A stretch of 64,000 nt of DNA from a virus. Below, in pieces: positions 7,573 to 16,232 of the stretch. A program made the translations under genes and the position numbers. The stretch lies in the IMG/VR virus record IMGVR_UViG_3300027908_000020, positions 62,001-126,000 of that record; one strand, 5' to 3'. A model generated the notes under the pieces. That model saw nothing but the letters and a program-made list of their open reading frames with translations, did not search any database and was not told the DNA's origin. Position 1 is the first letter of the stretch, and the number at the start of each line of letters is the position of its first letter.

Positions 7573-10500
7573 TGTCTATACCAAACGGATTCATTAAACT
7601 AGGCGAAGTTTTAGAAGTAGGGCCTAATAACATTCAAGCGGCGGAATCTGTATTTTCCGATCCAGCCATAGAGAGCCGTTTCAAGAAATTCGCTAATGAA
7701 CTTAGAAGAATCGCGCCAAAGGCTGATGATTTTCTTTATTTCTCAGCAGTAATGATGCATGCCGCAGAAGCTGCCTTGATAAATAATGATGGTACTTCAA
7801 AGCTAAGCACCCGTGGCGAGCCACTTAAATCCCACTGGGACAAGAAGGGTGATTCGTGGCGTTGGGTTTGTTCTGATTCCAACCTGAAGCCATACAAAAA
7901 CTCTAATGGTGATATCTTCCCAGAAGAAGAGCTATTAAGAGCATATAAAAACTGGGTTGGAAAACCACTTTGTGTTGATCATAAATCTAACTCTGTGGAT
8001 GCAATTCGTGGAGTAATATTAGATACCTATTATGATAGAGCAATGAAGAGAGTTATCGCTCTATGTGCTTTGGATAAAGTTACATACCCTGATTTAGCTC
8101 GTAAAGTATCAACAGGTTACTCAACATGCGTAAGCATGGGAACTGCGGTTGGAAAGGCCATTTGTAGTGATTGCGGTAACGTAGCAAGAACAGAGCATGA
8201 TTTCTGCTCTCATATGAAGACCCGTTCATGCTATGGTGAAATTAATTGTGATTTACAACCAATTGAACTTTCTATCGTAGTGAACGGAGCTGACCCACAA
8301 GCTAAGATAAGAACTATAATTGCTGCCGCAAATACATTGAACAGTCATTTGCGTGCCACCGAAGAAGAAATCATAAGATTATCTGATTCAACTGATAACA
8401 ACGACCAGACTTCAAAATTACGAGAATTGGAAGAAGATTTGAAAAGAGCTAACGAAAAACTCGCGGAACTTAAGGGCTTGCTCGAAACTGAAGCTGGCTC
8501 TGAGGGAGCAGACCCACCTTACGGGCAGACTTCAGGAAGACTAGCCGATCCAACAGATGAAGTAGACCAAAGTTTCGGATTAAATCTTCCTGAGCGCTTA
8601 GCATCTAATAATGATGCATTACTAAGTGAGCTCAAAGATTTAAAGTCTTCTATGGAACAGAAGCTTTACAATATGGAAAGAACTCTAAATAAATTAAATA
8701 ACAAAGAGGAAATTATGTCTAAGGATGCACCAATGAACAAAGAGGCTTATTTTCAGGGCGGTGGCGGAGTAAACGAACCCACCCCAGGACAAAAGAAATA
8801 CCCAATTGACCCACTAAACGAACATCTTCGTACTAAAGAAGATAAGCAAATGGTAGGTGAACCACCATTCCCAGGCGTTGGTGCAGTTGATGGTTTGCAT
8901 CCAAGCCCAAGCTCCGCTGATCCAAAAGATGAGCTTGAGCGTAAAAAAATGTTGGCTCGTGCAGAAATTGAAGAGCGACGTATGCGCCGTGATGCTGCAT
9001 TGCAGAAGGCCAAGGAGAATTTAATGAATATCAAAGAGTCATATTGGCTAGGTGGCGGTGGTGTCAATGAGCCAGAACCACACAAAGTCAAATATCCAAT
9101 CGATCCCCTTCAGGACAAGCTCCGTGAAAAGGAAGATAAGCAAATGACAGGCCAGAAGCCTTTTCCAGGTGTTGGTAATGTTGATGGCTTACACCCAAGC
9201 CCACAATCGGCTGATCAAAAGGACGAACTTGCTCGCAAGAAGCTTCTACAAAGAGCATCACTAAAGGCAAGATTCGTAAGAGTTGCAAATCCAAATGGAA
9301 CTGAAAACATTGGTTCAAGTGGATGGCACATTTACGCAAAAGATGAATCCGGAGAAAAACTCGTCTTCACCGCATCCGTTGACGAAATTTCTGGCGGAAA
9401 CAGCGACGCCCTCTTTGATACCATTGCAACTAAGGATTTCGGCACCAAGATGCTCGAAAAGATTCGTACAGTCGGTCTCGACAAAGCAACAGCTGTCTAC
9501 AAGAGAGGCCAAGCTGTAGCGGGCCCTGGCGCAGCTCCAAGCGGTCCACAAGACGCAGGTGGCGCAGGACCAGCACCAGCAATGCCAGACATGGGCGCAG
9601 GTGCTCCTGATATGGGTGCTCCTCCAGCGAATGACAAGCCAGAAGATGATGGCGGAAAAGGTGACCCAAAGGACGTAGCACTCAAGCTAGCCGAAAAAGT
9701 TCGTGACCTATCCTCTGACCTTCTCGAAGCCGTTAAGACTCTTACCGGCGAACAATCTGAAATGGGTGATCTCGAAGAGGGACTAGAAGCTCTTCCAAAG
9801 GCTGCTAGCGATGCTCTTATGCCTCTCAATAACATGAGAAGAGAACTGAACTCAGCTCTTATCTCTGGAATGAAGAAGGCTGTAGCAGAACTTCGCGAAC
9901 ACGCTGAAGAACTAGATTTGATTGCAAGTGTTGTTGATGGTGGTGATGCCGCAAATCAAGAATATATCGATACAGTTATCGAGGATGCATTCACCGATTC
10001 AAAGAAGGCAGTTGCCGATGGATTCTCTCTTATGAGAGCATATGTTAAGTATGTCCGTGGTACTGCTGGATTGCTCAAGCGTGCAGAAGAAGCTGAAGAA
10101 GCAGCTCTCACAGCATTTGCTGCCGAAGACGAGAATGATGCTCGCAAAGGCAAGAAGTCGAAGAAGAGCAAGGAATCTGAAGAAGAGGGCAAGAAGTCAA
10201 AGAAGAGCAAGTCCAGCGATGAAGATGATGCTTCATTTGCAGACGATGTCAACAACCTTGACTCTGGCTACGATTCTGATAGCTTTGACCACCTTCACGC
10301 AGATGACGACGCCGATGCAGCAGATGATGAGTCTGATGCAGACGATGAGTCTGATGCAGACGATGAGCTAAATGCTCTAGACGAGAACCTCCATGGTCAC
10401 ATGGATATGGGCGACGATCTTGACCAAGACCATTCATTATTCGGTGACGAAGATGGTGACGAACTTGGTGAAGGTGACGAGGGCGATCTCGACACAGATT

Positions 10501-11402
10501 TGGACATGGCAGATGATGACGGTATGTCACCATTTGGTATGGCCGCTGATGACCAAAATGATGGAACAATGGTAGAAGTTCCAGAAGGACAACCAATGCC
10601 ACCAGGAACAAAGGCAGTATCAGGTCCTAAGACCGCCTCATTCGATCTTACAACCAAGGAAGGTCGCGCAGCATATCGTGCAAAGCTTGCTCGCGATGCC
10701 ACTGGTAAGGAAGATAGTAGCGAACTCCAAAGCGCAGAAAGCTTGCCACATAGTGACATGCTTGATGAAGCTAACGGACTAGCAGACGGTCAGACCGATC
10801 TTGATACCAAGCCAACAGGCGATCTCGGATATATCGAAACCCTCCCAGAACAACAAAGGGCTGATCTTGAAGTTGCTAGATCACAACCAAAAGTACGCAA
10901 GGAAGCTGAGAGACTTAACCAATACATTGCTGAAGGCAAGGTAAAGGTCGAACAACTCGACACCTTGGTATCACAAGGTCTTGATTCGGAAGTTGTTAAG
11001 TACTGGAGACAATTCTTCGGTGAAGCTGGTAAAGAAGGCTCCGAATTCGGAAAGCTTCTGACCACTGAAACCTTTAAAGCAAAGGCTGCCGAAGAACTTA
11101 CAAGCTACAAAGTTAAGCTTGGAAGAGCATATGAATTAGCCAATGACATGGTACGTCGTGGATTACTCACCGATGACCGCAGCTCTGTCACAGCTCAGGT
11201 TGATGAAATCATGAAGTGGAATGACGAAGCCTTCGAAAGCATGAAGCGTGTAGTTGCAAAGCATGCTCCCCTCGCTTTCAAGAAAGAAGCTTCCCTACCA
11301 CAAGTTGGTCTCATTGGCTCTGGTGATGCATATTCTCAGAATGCTGTAGATCTTAGCCTATCTGAAGAACTTGACAGAGCATTCTCTGGCAGGAAATACT
11401 AA
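7572..11402 (+). CDS. Putative prohead protease/scaffold polyprotein, 1276 residues
   Basis: The N-terminal ~260 residues resemble phage head-maturation proteases: WVGKPLCVDHKSNS with candidate catalytic His137, then STGYSTCVSMG with candidate Ser184 or Ser188, then a Cys/His cluster (CSDCGN, DFCSHM) and IELSIVVNGADP. A coiled coil follows (residues 260-300). Next is a 98-residue tandem duplication starting at 393 and 491 (GGGGVNEP, KYPIDPL, FPGVG.VDGLHPSP). After that come an Ala/Pro/Gly linker, a Lys/Ser stretch near 860, a very acidic segment (about 905-980), and a helical C-terminus. Long charged regions after a protease fit a scaffold that is degraded on maturation. The protease assignment is inference from motif order. 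The major capsid gene lies 12 kb downstream. Confidence 0.55.
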   Translation: MSIPNGFIKLGEVLEVGPNNIQAAESVFSDPAIESRFKKFANELRRIAPKADDFLYFSAVMMHAAEAALINNDGTSKLSTRGEPLKSHWDKKGDSWRWVCSDSNLKPYKNSNGDIFPEEELLRAYKNWVGKPLCVDHKSNSVDAIRGVILDTYYDRAMKRVIALCALDKVTYPDLARKVSTGYSTCVSMGTAVGKAICSDCGNVARTEHDFCSHMKTRSCYGEINCDLQPIELSIVVNGADPQAKIRTIIAAANTLNSHLRATEEEIIRLSDSTDNNDQTSKLRELEEDLKRANEKLAELKGLLETEAGSEGADPPYGQTSGRLADPTDEVDQSFGLNLPERLASNNDALLSELKDLKSSMEQKLYNMERTLNKLNNKEEIMSKDAPMNKEAYFQGGGGVNEPTPGQKKYPIDPLNEHLRTKEDKQMVGEPPFPGVGAVDGLHPSPSSADPKDELERKKMLARAEIEERRMRRDAALQKAKENLMNIKESYWLGGGGVNEPEPHKVKYPIDPLQDKLREKEDKQMTGQKPFPGVGNVDGLHPSPQSADQKDELARKKLLQRASLKARFVRVANPNGTENIGSSGWHIYAKDESGEKLVFTASVDEISGGNSDALFDTIATKDFGTKMLEKIRTVGLDKATAVYKRGQAVAGPGAAPSGPQDAGGAGPAPAMPDMGAGAPDMGAPPANDKPEDDGGKGDPKDVALKLAEKVRDLSSDLLEAVKTLTGEQSEMGDLEEGLEALPKAASDALMPLNNMRRELNSALISGMKKAVAELREHAEELDLIASVVDGGDAANQEYIDTVIEDAFTDSKKAVADGFSLMRAYVKYVRGTAGLLKRAEEAEEAALTAFAAEDENDARKGKKSKKSKESEEEGKKSKKSKSSDEDDASFADDVNNLDSGYDSDSFDHLHADDDADAADDESDADDESDADDELNALDENLHGHMDMGDDLDQDHSLFGDEDGDELGEGDEGDLDTDLDMADDDGMSPFGMAADDQNDGTMVEVPEGQPMPPGTKAVSGPKTASFDLTTKEGRAAYRAKLARDATGKEDSSELQSAESLPHSDMLDEANGLADGQTDLDTKPTGDLGYIETLPEQQRADLEVARSQPKVRKEAERLNQYIAEGKVKVEQLDTLVSQGLDSEVVKYWRQFFGEAGKEGSEFGKLLTTETFKAKAAEELTSYKVKLGRAYELANDMVRRGLLTDDRSSVTAQVDEIMKWNDEAFESMKRVVAKHAPLAFKKEASLPQVGLIGSGDAYSQNAVDLSLSEELDRAFSGRKY

Positions 11403-11422
11403 AACAATCTAAGGATGTTAAA

Positions 11423-12244
11423 ATGACAAGAGTAGATTTATCAAACAGTATCGCTGCCGATATGGATAAAGTTTTGAACAGCGAGGAGAGTAAGCAAATG
11501 TTCTCCTCATCTTCAGTCCTCGAAAAGCTTGCGTTTACCAGAGTTGCAGACGAAGGAAAACTCACAAGTGAAATTGAGGAAGAGCTTCTAACAAAAACAG
11601 CAGCTTCTAAATGCGAGTGCACAGATAAACATGGTCATGAAAAACACTGTGATTGTCCAAAAGATTGCTCTTGTCACAAGACTGAGAAATCTTCTGCTCA
11701 AATCGTAAATAGCTTACTCAAAGTTTCAGAAGAACTTGAAGGCGCCGGATTCGAAAAACTTGCAGCATTAAGTATTGTTCTTGCTGAAAGACTTGTTGCT
11801 GAAGCAAAAGAAAAATCAAAATCCAAGTCTTCAAAAAAGGATGAAAAGGCTTCCAAATCCAAATCCGACAAAGCATCTAAGAAAAAGATGACTATGAAAG
11901 AACGTATGGAAAAGATGCGCAAAATGCAAAAGGGCAAGAAGAACAAAGGCAAGTCTTCAAAGAAAAGCTCTCTTCAAGTTCAATTTGACAAGCGCGCCCA
12001 GCAAGCTCCAGCTATGCAACCAAAACCTCAAGACTTTTCCCCAATTAGTGCCCCGAAGCGTGAAGCCGAAGTAATTATGGGTGCATTACCACCAAGGGCT
12101 AAGGGAACCCGCGTTGAAGTACAGTTGGATACAATCAAAGTTCACCCGCCGGAAATGGTACCAACCGTTACTCAGATAGTTCAAAGACTACAAGAAGGCA
12201 ACAGTCTACCGGCAAATAAGCGATATCGTGTAGTATCAGCTTAA
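11423..12244 (+). CDS. Unknown Cys/His- and Lys-rich protein, 273 residues
   Basis: ATG 11423 follows AAGGA. Residues 64-86 hold CECTDKHGHEKHCDCPKDC and a further CH pair, a dense metal-binding-like cluster. A helical-hairpin motif follows (SEELEGAGFEKLAALSIVL), then about 60 residues of Lys/Ser repeats with KKMTMKERMEKMRKM. The C-terminal ~80 residues are folded-looking (RVEVQLDTIKVHPPEMVP). The basic region could bind DNA or the acidic part of the preceding protein. Similar helix and Lys modules occur in the 12372 gene, so the two may be distant paralogues. Function is not known. Confidence 0.7.
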   Translation: MTRVDLSNSIAADMDKVLNSEESKQMFSSSSVLEKLAFTRVADEGKLTSEIEEELLTKTAASKCECTDKHGHEKHCDCPKDCSCHKTEKSSAQIVNSLLKVSEELEGAGFEKLAALSIVLAERLVAEAKEKSKSKSSKKDEKASKSKSDKASKKKMTMKERMEKMRKMQKGKKNKGKSSKKSSLQVQFDKRAQQAPAMQPKPQDFSPISAPKREAEVIMGALPPRAKGTRVEVQLDTIKVHPPEMVPTVTQIVQRLQEGNSLPANKRYRVVSA

Positions 12245-12277
12245 TTAAATAGCGAGATCTACATGGTAAAAAAGTTC

Positions 12278-12333
12278 AGCACTAGAAATAGATCAAGGCA
12301 TGGAAGCCATACTACTTTCTAGTGCTAGTTTTT
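12278..12333 (+). terminator. Hairpin with T-run, probable Rho-independent terminator
   Basis: AGCACTAGAAA (12278-12288) pairs perfectly with TTTCTAGTGCT (12316-12326), 11 bp, and a small inner ATGG/CCAT hairpin sits in the loop. TTTTT follows at 12329-12333. It lies in the gap between the two Cys/Lys-rich genes and may lower or end transcription from the protease operon. Confidence 0.6.
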
Positions 12334-12371
12334 ATCTATGTTATAGATGCTCAAATTCTTAAGGATCACTA

Positions 12372-13289
12372 ATGTTCAATAAAAAAGATGCTTCATTTGA
12401 AATAGCGGAGAGTATGGAGAGAGCGCTTGTAACTAATGCTGTTGATACCCAAACAAAAGGTTTGAGCAAGCTAGCGCAAGCAATGGAGCACCTTAATGCT
12501 GCCGCTGAAATTTTCGACAACGCTGGTCTTCGCAAACACGCAGAAGCTGCAACCCAATTGCTTGAATCATTAGCTGCTAAAAAAGGCAAAAAGGGAAAGA
12601 AAAGCAAGCCACCAGTAAAATCAAAGAAGAGCAAGAAACAGCCAGTAAAATCAAAACGTAATTCAAAAGAAAAGGATTCGGCCACCGAAGGGTTAACGAG
12701 CGACAAAATGCTTGACAACCTAGAGCACAAGGGCTGGGTATTTAATGCTGATGATGGCGCCGAAGATGAAAGCTATGCAGAAGATGACAATTTTGTCAAT
12801 CATGGTGATGATTGCATGTGCTCATCATGCATGGATTCAGATGATATGAATTATCTTCGTCATGGCGATGATTGTATGTGTAGTATGTGTATGGATGCAG
12901 ATGATTCAAGTTATCGTCCACACCATCACGGAAACGGCTGTATGTGCATGGATTGCATGGATGCAGACAACGGTGATGTAAATGATATGAAGCTTGGTAT
13001 AACTGATCGTGGCCCCGGGCACGAAAGCCCAGAATACTGGCATCACATGGCTAGAAAACATACCGAACGTAATGAGTTCAGAAAAGCAGAAGAAGCAATG
13101 AAGCGTGCCCTCGAATCAGAAAGATTTGGCAAGTATGACGCTGGTGATGATTCTGCATTTGGTGATGATTTCAATTTTGATTTTGATACATCAAAAGATT
13201 CCGGATATCATGTTCACCGTAATCCAGAAAAAGGGTATCATTTAGAAGCTGATGAAGCAGATTTATTCCCTTCACATAGACGATATTAA
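12372..13289 (+). CDS. Unknown protein with three CxCxxC metal-binding-like repeats
   Basis: ATG 12372 follows AAGGA. The N-terminal ~70 residues are helical with KLAQAMEHLNAAAEIFDNAG, like the helix module of the 11423 protein. A Lys/Ser-rich stretch follows (75-110). Three near-identical units start at His144, His164 and His186: HGDDCMCSSCMDSDD, HGDDCMCSMCMDADD, HGNGCMCMDCMDADN, each with CxCxxC and acidic flanks. The C-terminal part has GHESPEYWHHMARKHTERN and an acidic Asp/Phe segment. The units look like small soft-metal sites (Zn, Fe or Cu), which is inference. I know no named family. It lies between the protease/scaffold gene and the capsid genes, so a virion role is likely. Confidence 0.75.
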   Translation: MFNKKDASFEIAESMERALVTNAVDTQTKGLSKLAQAMEHLNAAAEIFDNAGLRKHAEAATQLLESLAAKKGKKGKKSKPPVKSKKSKKQPVKSKRNSKEKDSATEGLTSDKMLDNLEHKGWVFNADDGAEDESYAEDDNFVNHGDDCMCSSCMDSDDMNYLRHGDDCMCSMCMDADDSSYRPHHHGNGCMCMDCMDADNGDVNDMKLGITDRGPGHESPEYWHHMARKHTERNEFRKAEEAMKRALESERFGKYDAGDDSAFGDDFNFDFDTSKDSGYHVHRNPEKGYHLEADEADLFPSHRRY

Positions 13290-13446
13290 TTTCTTCTTCT
13301 TCTTCTTAAGAAAGCCAAATATATAGCGGCATTATATACTAGTTTGTGCATAATTAAATTCATTTGCACTTTCTCATTGCTGCTTTCCTTTGTTATATAA
13401 GTCAATGATGAACTGCATTTCTTATAGTTCATAAGCAGGAGCGCAT

Positions 13447-13506
13447 ATGTTTTGTTTACAATTGAAGAGGCATTGGGAGAAAAACTCAATGAAATCACAT
13501 CCTTAG
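13447..13506 (+). CDS. 19-codon ORF, possible leader of the 13511 gene
   Basis: AGGAG at 13437-13441 is the best SD in this gap and leads to ATG 13447, which opens only 19 codons to TAG 13504-13506. The GTG used by the next gene lies 4 bases after that stop, in the +1 frame. The ORF could be a coupling leader, the true N-terminus joined by a +1 shift at CCT TAG G, or chance. The rest of the gap (13290-13436) holds only a TTC repeat and AT-rich sequence. Confidence 0.25.
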   Translation: MFCLQLKRHWEKNSMKSHP

Positions 13507-13510
13507 GATC

Positions 13511-14188
13511 GTGCAGGCGGGCAATAGCCTTCCATTTTCGTGGGCGGTTGATCCAAGCGCTGAATTTCAGCCGGGGCAAATTGCTCAACTCACAGTTATT
13601 GGTAACCAGGTGCTAGCAACTGTTTCTAACGGAGCTGCACCAATTGGTATAATTGACGATATTAAAACAAGAGCATTTACATCAACATCATGGGATGAAA
13701 CACTCGTTGTTCCTGCCGCTGGTGTTCTAAATAATGGTCAACTTGTTACTCCAATAGATATAAAAGTAGAACTCAATAATCCAAATGTACTACCTGCAAG
13801 TTTCGTGTCTATACCAGTAGATGTGCAGCTCATCCCAAGAAATGGCGTCGTGATCTTTCCAGCTGGTACCCCGCTTAACTACGATTTACTTGGCACTGGT
13901 TCACCAAATGCTATTAAAACGAATGTAAGATATACTTATCAAATTCCAAATATCATTGGAGATGATAGTACTCTAGGTAATAATAGAGTTACGGTTTGGT
14001 TTCAGAGAATGATTTTCCAGACAGATCAATTCGAAACAAACCAAATTTATCCATTAAATGCTAACCTTTTCGTTAGTGAAATTGGTATGCTTACAACTCG
14101 TCAACCTGCGCCGAATTACCCGGCAGTTGCATTAGTTAGTGCGCCACCGTCGCCGATACTCGGGTTTATCGAGTGCGTGTGGTTATAG
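13511..14188 (+). CDS. Virion protein, capsid-associated type (decoration-like)
   Basis: The product is 225 residues, beta-rich, with VQAGNSLPFSWAVDPSAEF at the N-terminus and APIGIIDDIKTRAFT further on. The frame is open only from 13493, so GTG 13511 is the only ordinary start, and its AGGA is just two bases away. A small beta protein placed before the capsid gene suggests a head decoration or head-completion protein, but I cannot assign a family with certainty. See the leader ORF at 13447 for the start problem. A GIY-YIG gene follows directly. Confidence 0.65.
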   Translation: MQAGNSLPFSWAVDPSAEFQPGQIAQLTVIGNQVLATVSNGAAPIGIIDDIKTRAFTSTSWDETLVVPAAGVLNNGQLVTPIDIKVELNNPNVLPASFVSIPVDVQLIPRNGVVIFPAGTPLNYDLLGTGSPNAIKTNVRYTYQIPNIIGDDSTLGNNRVTVWFQRMIFQTDQFETNQIYPLNANLFVSEIGMLTTRQPAPNYPAVALVSAPPSPILGFIECVWL

Positions 14189-14215
14189 GCCGAACATTTT
14201 GATTTTACTTGATAT

Positions 14216-14237
14216 ATAGCTATTCAGAGGTAGCTAT
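14216..14237 (+). promoter_or_regulatory. Hairpin enclosing SD and start codon of the GIY-YIG gene
   Basis: ATAGCTA (14216-14222) pairs with TAGCTAT (14231-14237), 7 bp. The 8-base loop TTCAGAGG contains the AGAGG SD, and the ATG (14236-14238) begins inside the 3' arm. This would block initiation on transcripts that contain the whole hairpin. Confidence 0.55.
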
Positions 14238-15066
14238 GCATTTTATATACAAAATAACAGATACGATCAACAATAAAGTTTATATTGGACAAACAATTCA
14301 TGTAGAGCGAAGATGGCAAGCGCATCGTTCATATGCAAAAAATCCTGAAAGAACAGGGCAATATATTCATCGTGCTATGGCAACATATGGTATTGATAAC
14401 TTTAACTATGAAGTAATTGCCTGCGCAAAAATTCAATTGGATGCCGATGAAGCAGAAGCTCAAATAATTAATCAATTTAATAGTCAAAGTAAAGAATTTG
14501 GATACAATATCAAACCTGGTGGTGGTACAAAAGGTCACTCCGAAGAAACTAGACAAAAACTTCGTGAAGCTACATTAAAGCAAATAGCAACCAAAGGCCC
14601 GCCAGGACTAGGCTCAAAACGAACCGATGAACAAAAAGCTAAATTAAGTGCTAGCCTCAAAGCTTTAGATAAAGAAAAGATATATACTCCTGAAGTTCGT
14701 AAACGAATGTCTGACGCCCACATTGGCAAGTCACAGCCAAAAGAATTGGTTGAAAAACGCGCCGCGACAATAAGAACAAATAAAGGCGAAATGATATGTG
14801 GCGTGACTGGTTGTGGTGAGATAAAAAGACGATCTTCTACTACTATTGATGGTATTAGATATTGTGATAAACATGCATTGCGCCTCAAAACAACTGGAAC
14901 TCTAGAACTTCGTCCCAGAAAAGCCCACAATAAAAAACAATTCACACCTGAAGAAATTAACGAGATTTTATCTGACAAACGGGCCGCTGCTGTTATTGGT
15001 AAAGATTTTGGTGTAAGCGAGCCTGTTATTTTACGAATTAGAAAAGAAGCTAAAAGGGCCATCTAA
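14236..15066 (+). CDS. GIY-YIG homing endonuclease with zinc finger and C-terminal HTH
   Basis: The start is ATG 14236, with AGAGG at 14226-14230. The 276-residue product has FIYKITD and NKVYIGQT (GIY-YIG), Arg in VERRWQAHR, and NIKPGGGTKGHSEETR, then NUMOD3-like repeats (EVRKRMSDAHIGKSQ). Near residues 185-215 a CGVTGCGE...YCDKH Cys/His cluster looks like a zinc finger. The C-terminus (EEINEILSDKRAAAVIGKDFGVSE) fits a helix-turn-helix for site recognition. It is inserted between two virion genes on their strand, and its initiation region is folded in a hairpin. Confidence 0.9.
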   Translation: MHFIYKITDTINNKVYIGQTIHVERRWQAHRSYAKNPERTGQYIHRAMATYGIDNFNYEVIACAKIQLDADEAEAQIINQFNSQSKEFGYNIKPGGGTKGHSEETRQKLREATLKQIATKGPPGLGSKRTDEQKAKLSASLKALDKEKIYTPEVRKRMSDAHIGKSQPKELVEKRAATIRTNKGEMICGVTGCGEIKRRSSTTIDGIRYCDKHALRLKTTGTLELRPRKAHNKKQFTPEEINEILSDKRAAAVIGKDFGVSEPVILRIRKEAKRAI

Positions 15067-15089
15067 TACTATTAATTCTGTATAGTATT
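15065..15089. terminator. Weak hairpin after the GIY-YIG gene
   Basis: AATACTAT (15065-15072) pairs with ATAGTATT (15082-15089) around a 9-base loop, overlapping the stop of the endonuclease gene. No T-run follows, so it may be an mRNA 3' stabiliser or chance in AT-rich DNA. Confidence 0.25.
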
Positions 15090-15114
15090 GTAGAAATACC
15101 ATCTGGAGAGCGTA

Positions 15115-16230
15115 ATGGTTTACAATATAAAAGATATTAAGCATTTAGAAACAATGAATGATCTTGAGGACACGCAAACTCAAGAAATTGATGTTAAAAG
15201 TTTATTAAACTTGAATGCATCAGGGGACTCAAGTCTCGACGGAAATATTTTAACATTGTGCAGCGGTTTAAGAACAAAAGGTTTTGATAAGCTTGCTCGT
15301 AGTCTAGAAGATAAGTTTGTTGCGTTCAAACAAGCTGAGGTTCACCTTTATAAAGTTCACGAGGAAGATGGCGAGGATTTAATCGAACGTGCTCATCCAG
15401 AAGGCGACACCAACATGGCCGATGGTGAGCTTGGCGATGTTGAAACCATTGTAAGCAGACATAACAAAATTGTTGATGTTGTTCGAAAAAAGCCCACAGG
15501 AAAATTGGCCTCATACTTAGAACAATGTAAAGTAGCTCTTGGTCAAGACTTAACAAATGTTCAAGCTAAATTAAAAGACAGCATTCTAAAATCATTAGGT
15601 TCAGTTAAAAGAAAGCTCAAATCTATAGATGATGTTGTAACTAAGCAGGGCGATCTGTGGTTTGTTGGTACCGGAAAAACATATCAGCCAATGATCTCTT
15701 CTTGCTTTTCATTAATTGATAGTCTTACTTCTGGTGGAGCTGATACTCCTAATCTAAATATTCCCGACATCGAAAAATTAATGCAAATGGTTGCAGGACT
15801 AACTCCGGTACTTAAAGGATACTCTGGAGTTACGCCATTTGGTGGGTTAGATGAAAAAATTCAGAAACTTGTAATGCCAATGATTGATCAGGTTAAAGAT
15901 ATTTTGCCAAGTATAAAAAATGCTATAGAGACATATGTTGGAAGAACAATGAAACAAACAGATGCTTTAAAGCCTTTGGATTCTGTTGACGTTCCGGATT
16001 TACCGGTGGAACAACAGAATGAAGTAAAACCAAATCAAGCTGCCCAATTGCTTGCATTGATAAAACAAATTCAAAATGCTGTAGCTTCTTCTAAAAAATT
16101 AACTGATGCACAAAAACAACAGTATAATAAATGGATACAAGATACAACTCAAGAAGTAAATGCCGGGCAAGATTTAGAAGCTCGTAGCAAAGAAATTTCA
16201 TCTGTATTAAGCTCATTACCTAAAGGATAA
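15115..16230 (+). CDS. Unknown virion-operon protein, 371 residues
   Basis: ATG 15115 follows GGAGAG. The protein is helical. Residues about 47-75 carry LRTKGFDKLARSLEDKF, the same helical-hairpin type seen in the 11423 and 12372 proteins. Residues about 85-150 read ERAHPEGDTNMADGELGDVE followed by a helix ending KKPTGKLASYLEQ. No catalytic motif is apparent. It is the first of four closely packed genes (15115-19751) with gaps of 0-2 bases, which probably make one structural or internal-head complex. Confidence 0.7.
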   Translation: MVYNIKDIKHLETMNDLEDTQTQEIDVKSLLNLNASGDSSLDGNILTLCSGLRTKGFDKLARSLEDKFVAFKQAEVHLYKVHEEDGEDLIERAHPEGDTNMADGELGDVETIVSRHNKIVDVVRKKPTGKLASYLEQCKVALGQDLTNVQAKLKDSILKSLGSVKRKLKSIDDVVTKQGDLWFVGTGKTYQPMISSCFSLIDSLTSGGADTPNLNIPDIEKLMQMVAGLTPVLKGYSGVTPFGGLDEKIQKLVMPMIDQVKDILPSIKNAIETYVGRTMKQTDALKPLDSVDVPDLPVEQQNEVKPNQAAQLLALIKQIQNAVASSKKLTDAQKQQYNKWIQDTTQEVNAGQDLEARSKEISSVLSSLPKG

Positions 16231-16232
16231 TT

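Noticed and set aside
8753-10759. Several long minus-strand ORFs opposite the 7572 gene
   Set aside because: Shadows of the biased, repeat-rich coding strand; low-complexity Ser/Pro/Leu or His-rich products without SD.
12263-12322. 19-codon ORF starting MVKKFSTRNRSRHG upstream of the 12372 gene
   Set aside because: Its codons run through the terminator hairpin and the SD is poor; better explained as hairpin sequence.
13290-13510. Group I intron in the gap before the 13511 gene
   Set aside because: Only about 220 bases, no recognisable conserved core pairing, and no split exon reading frame upstream.
13286-13588. Minus-strand ORF of 100 codons opposite the 13511 start region
   Set aside because: No SD or family signal; it begins inside the 13511 coding region and its basic end comes from the TTC repeat.
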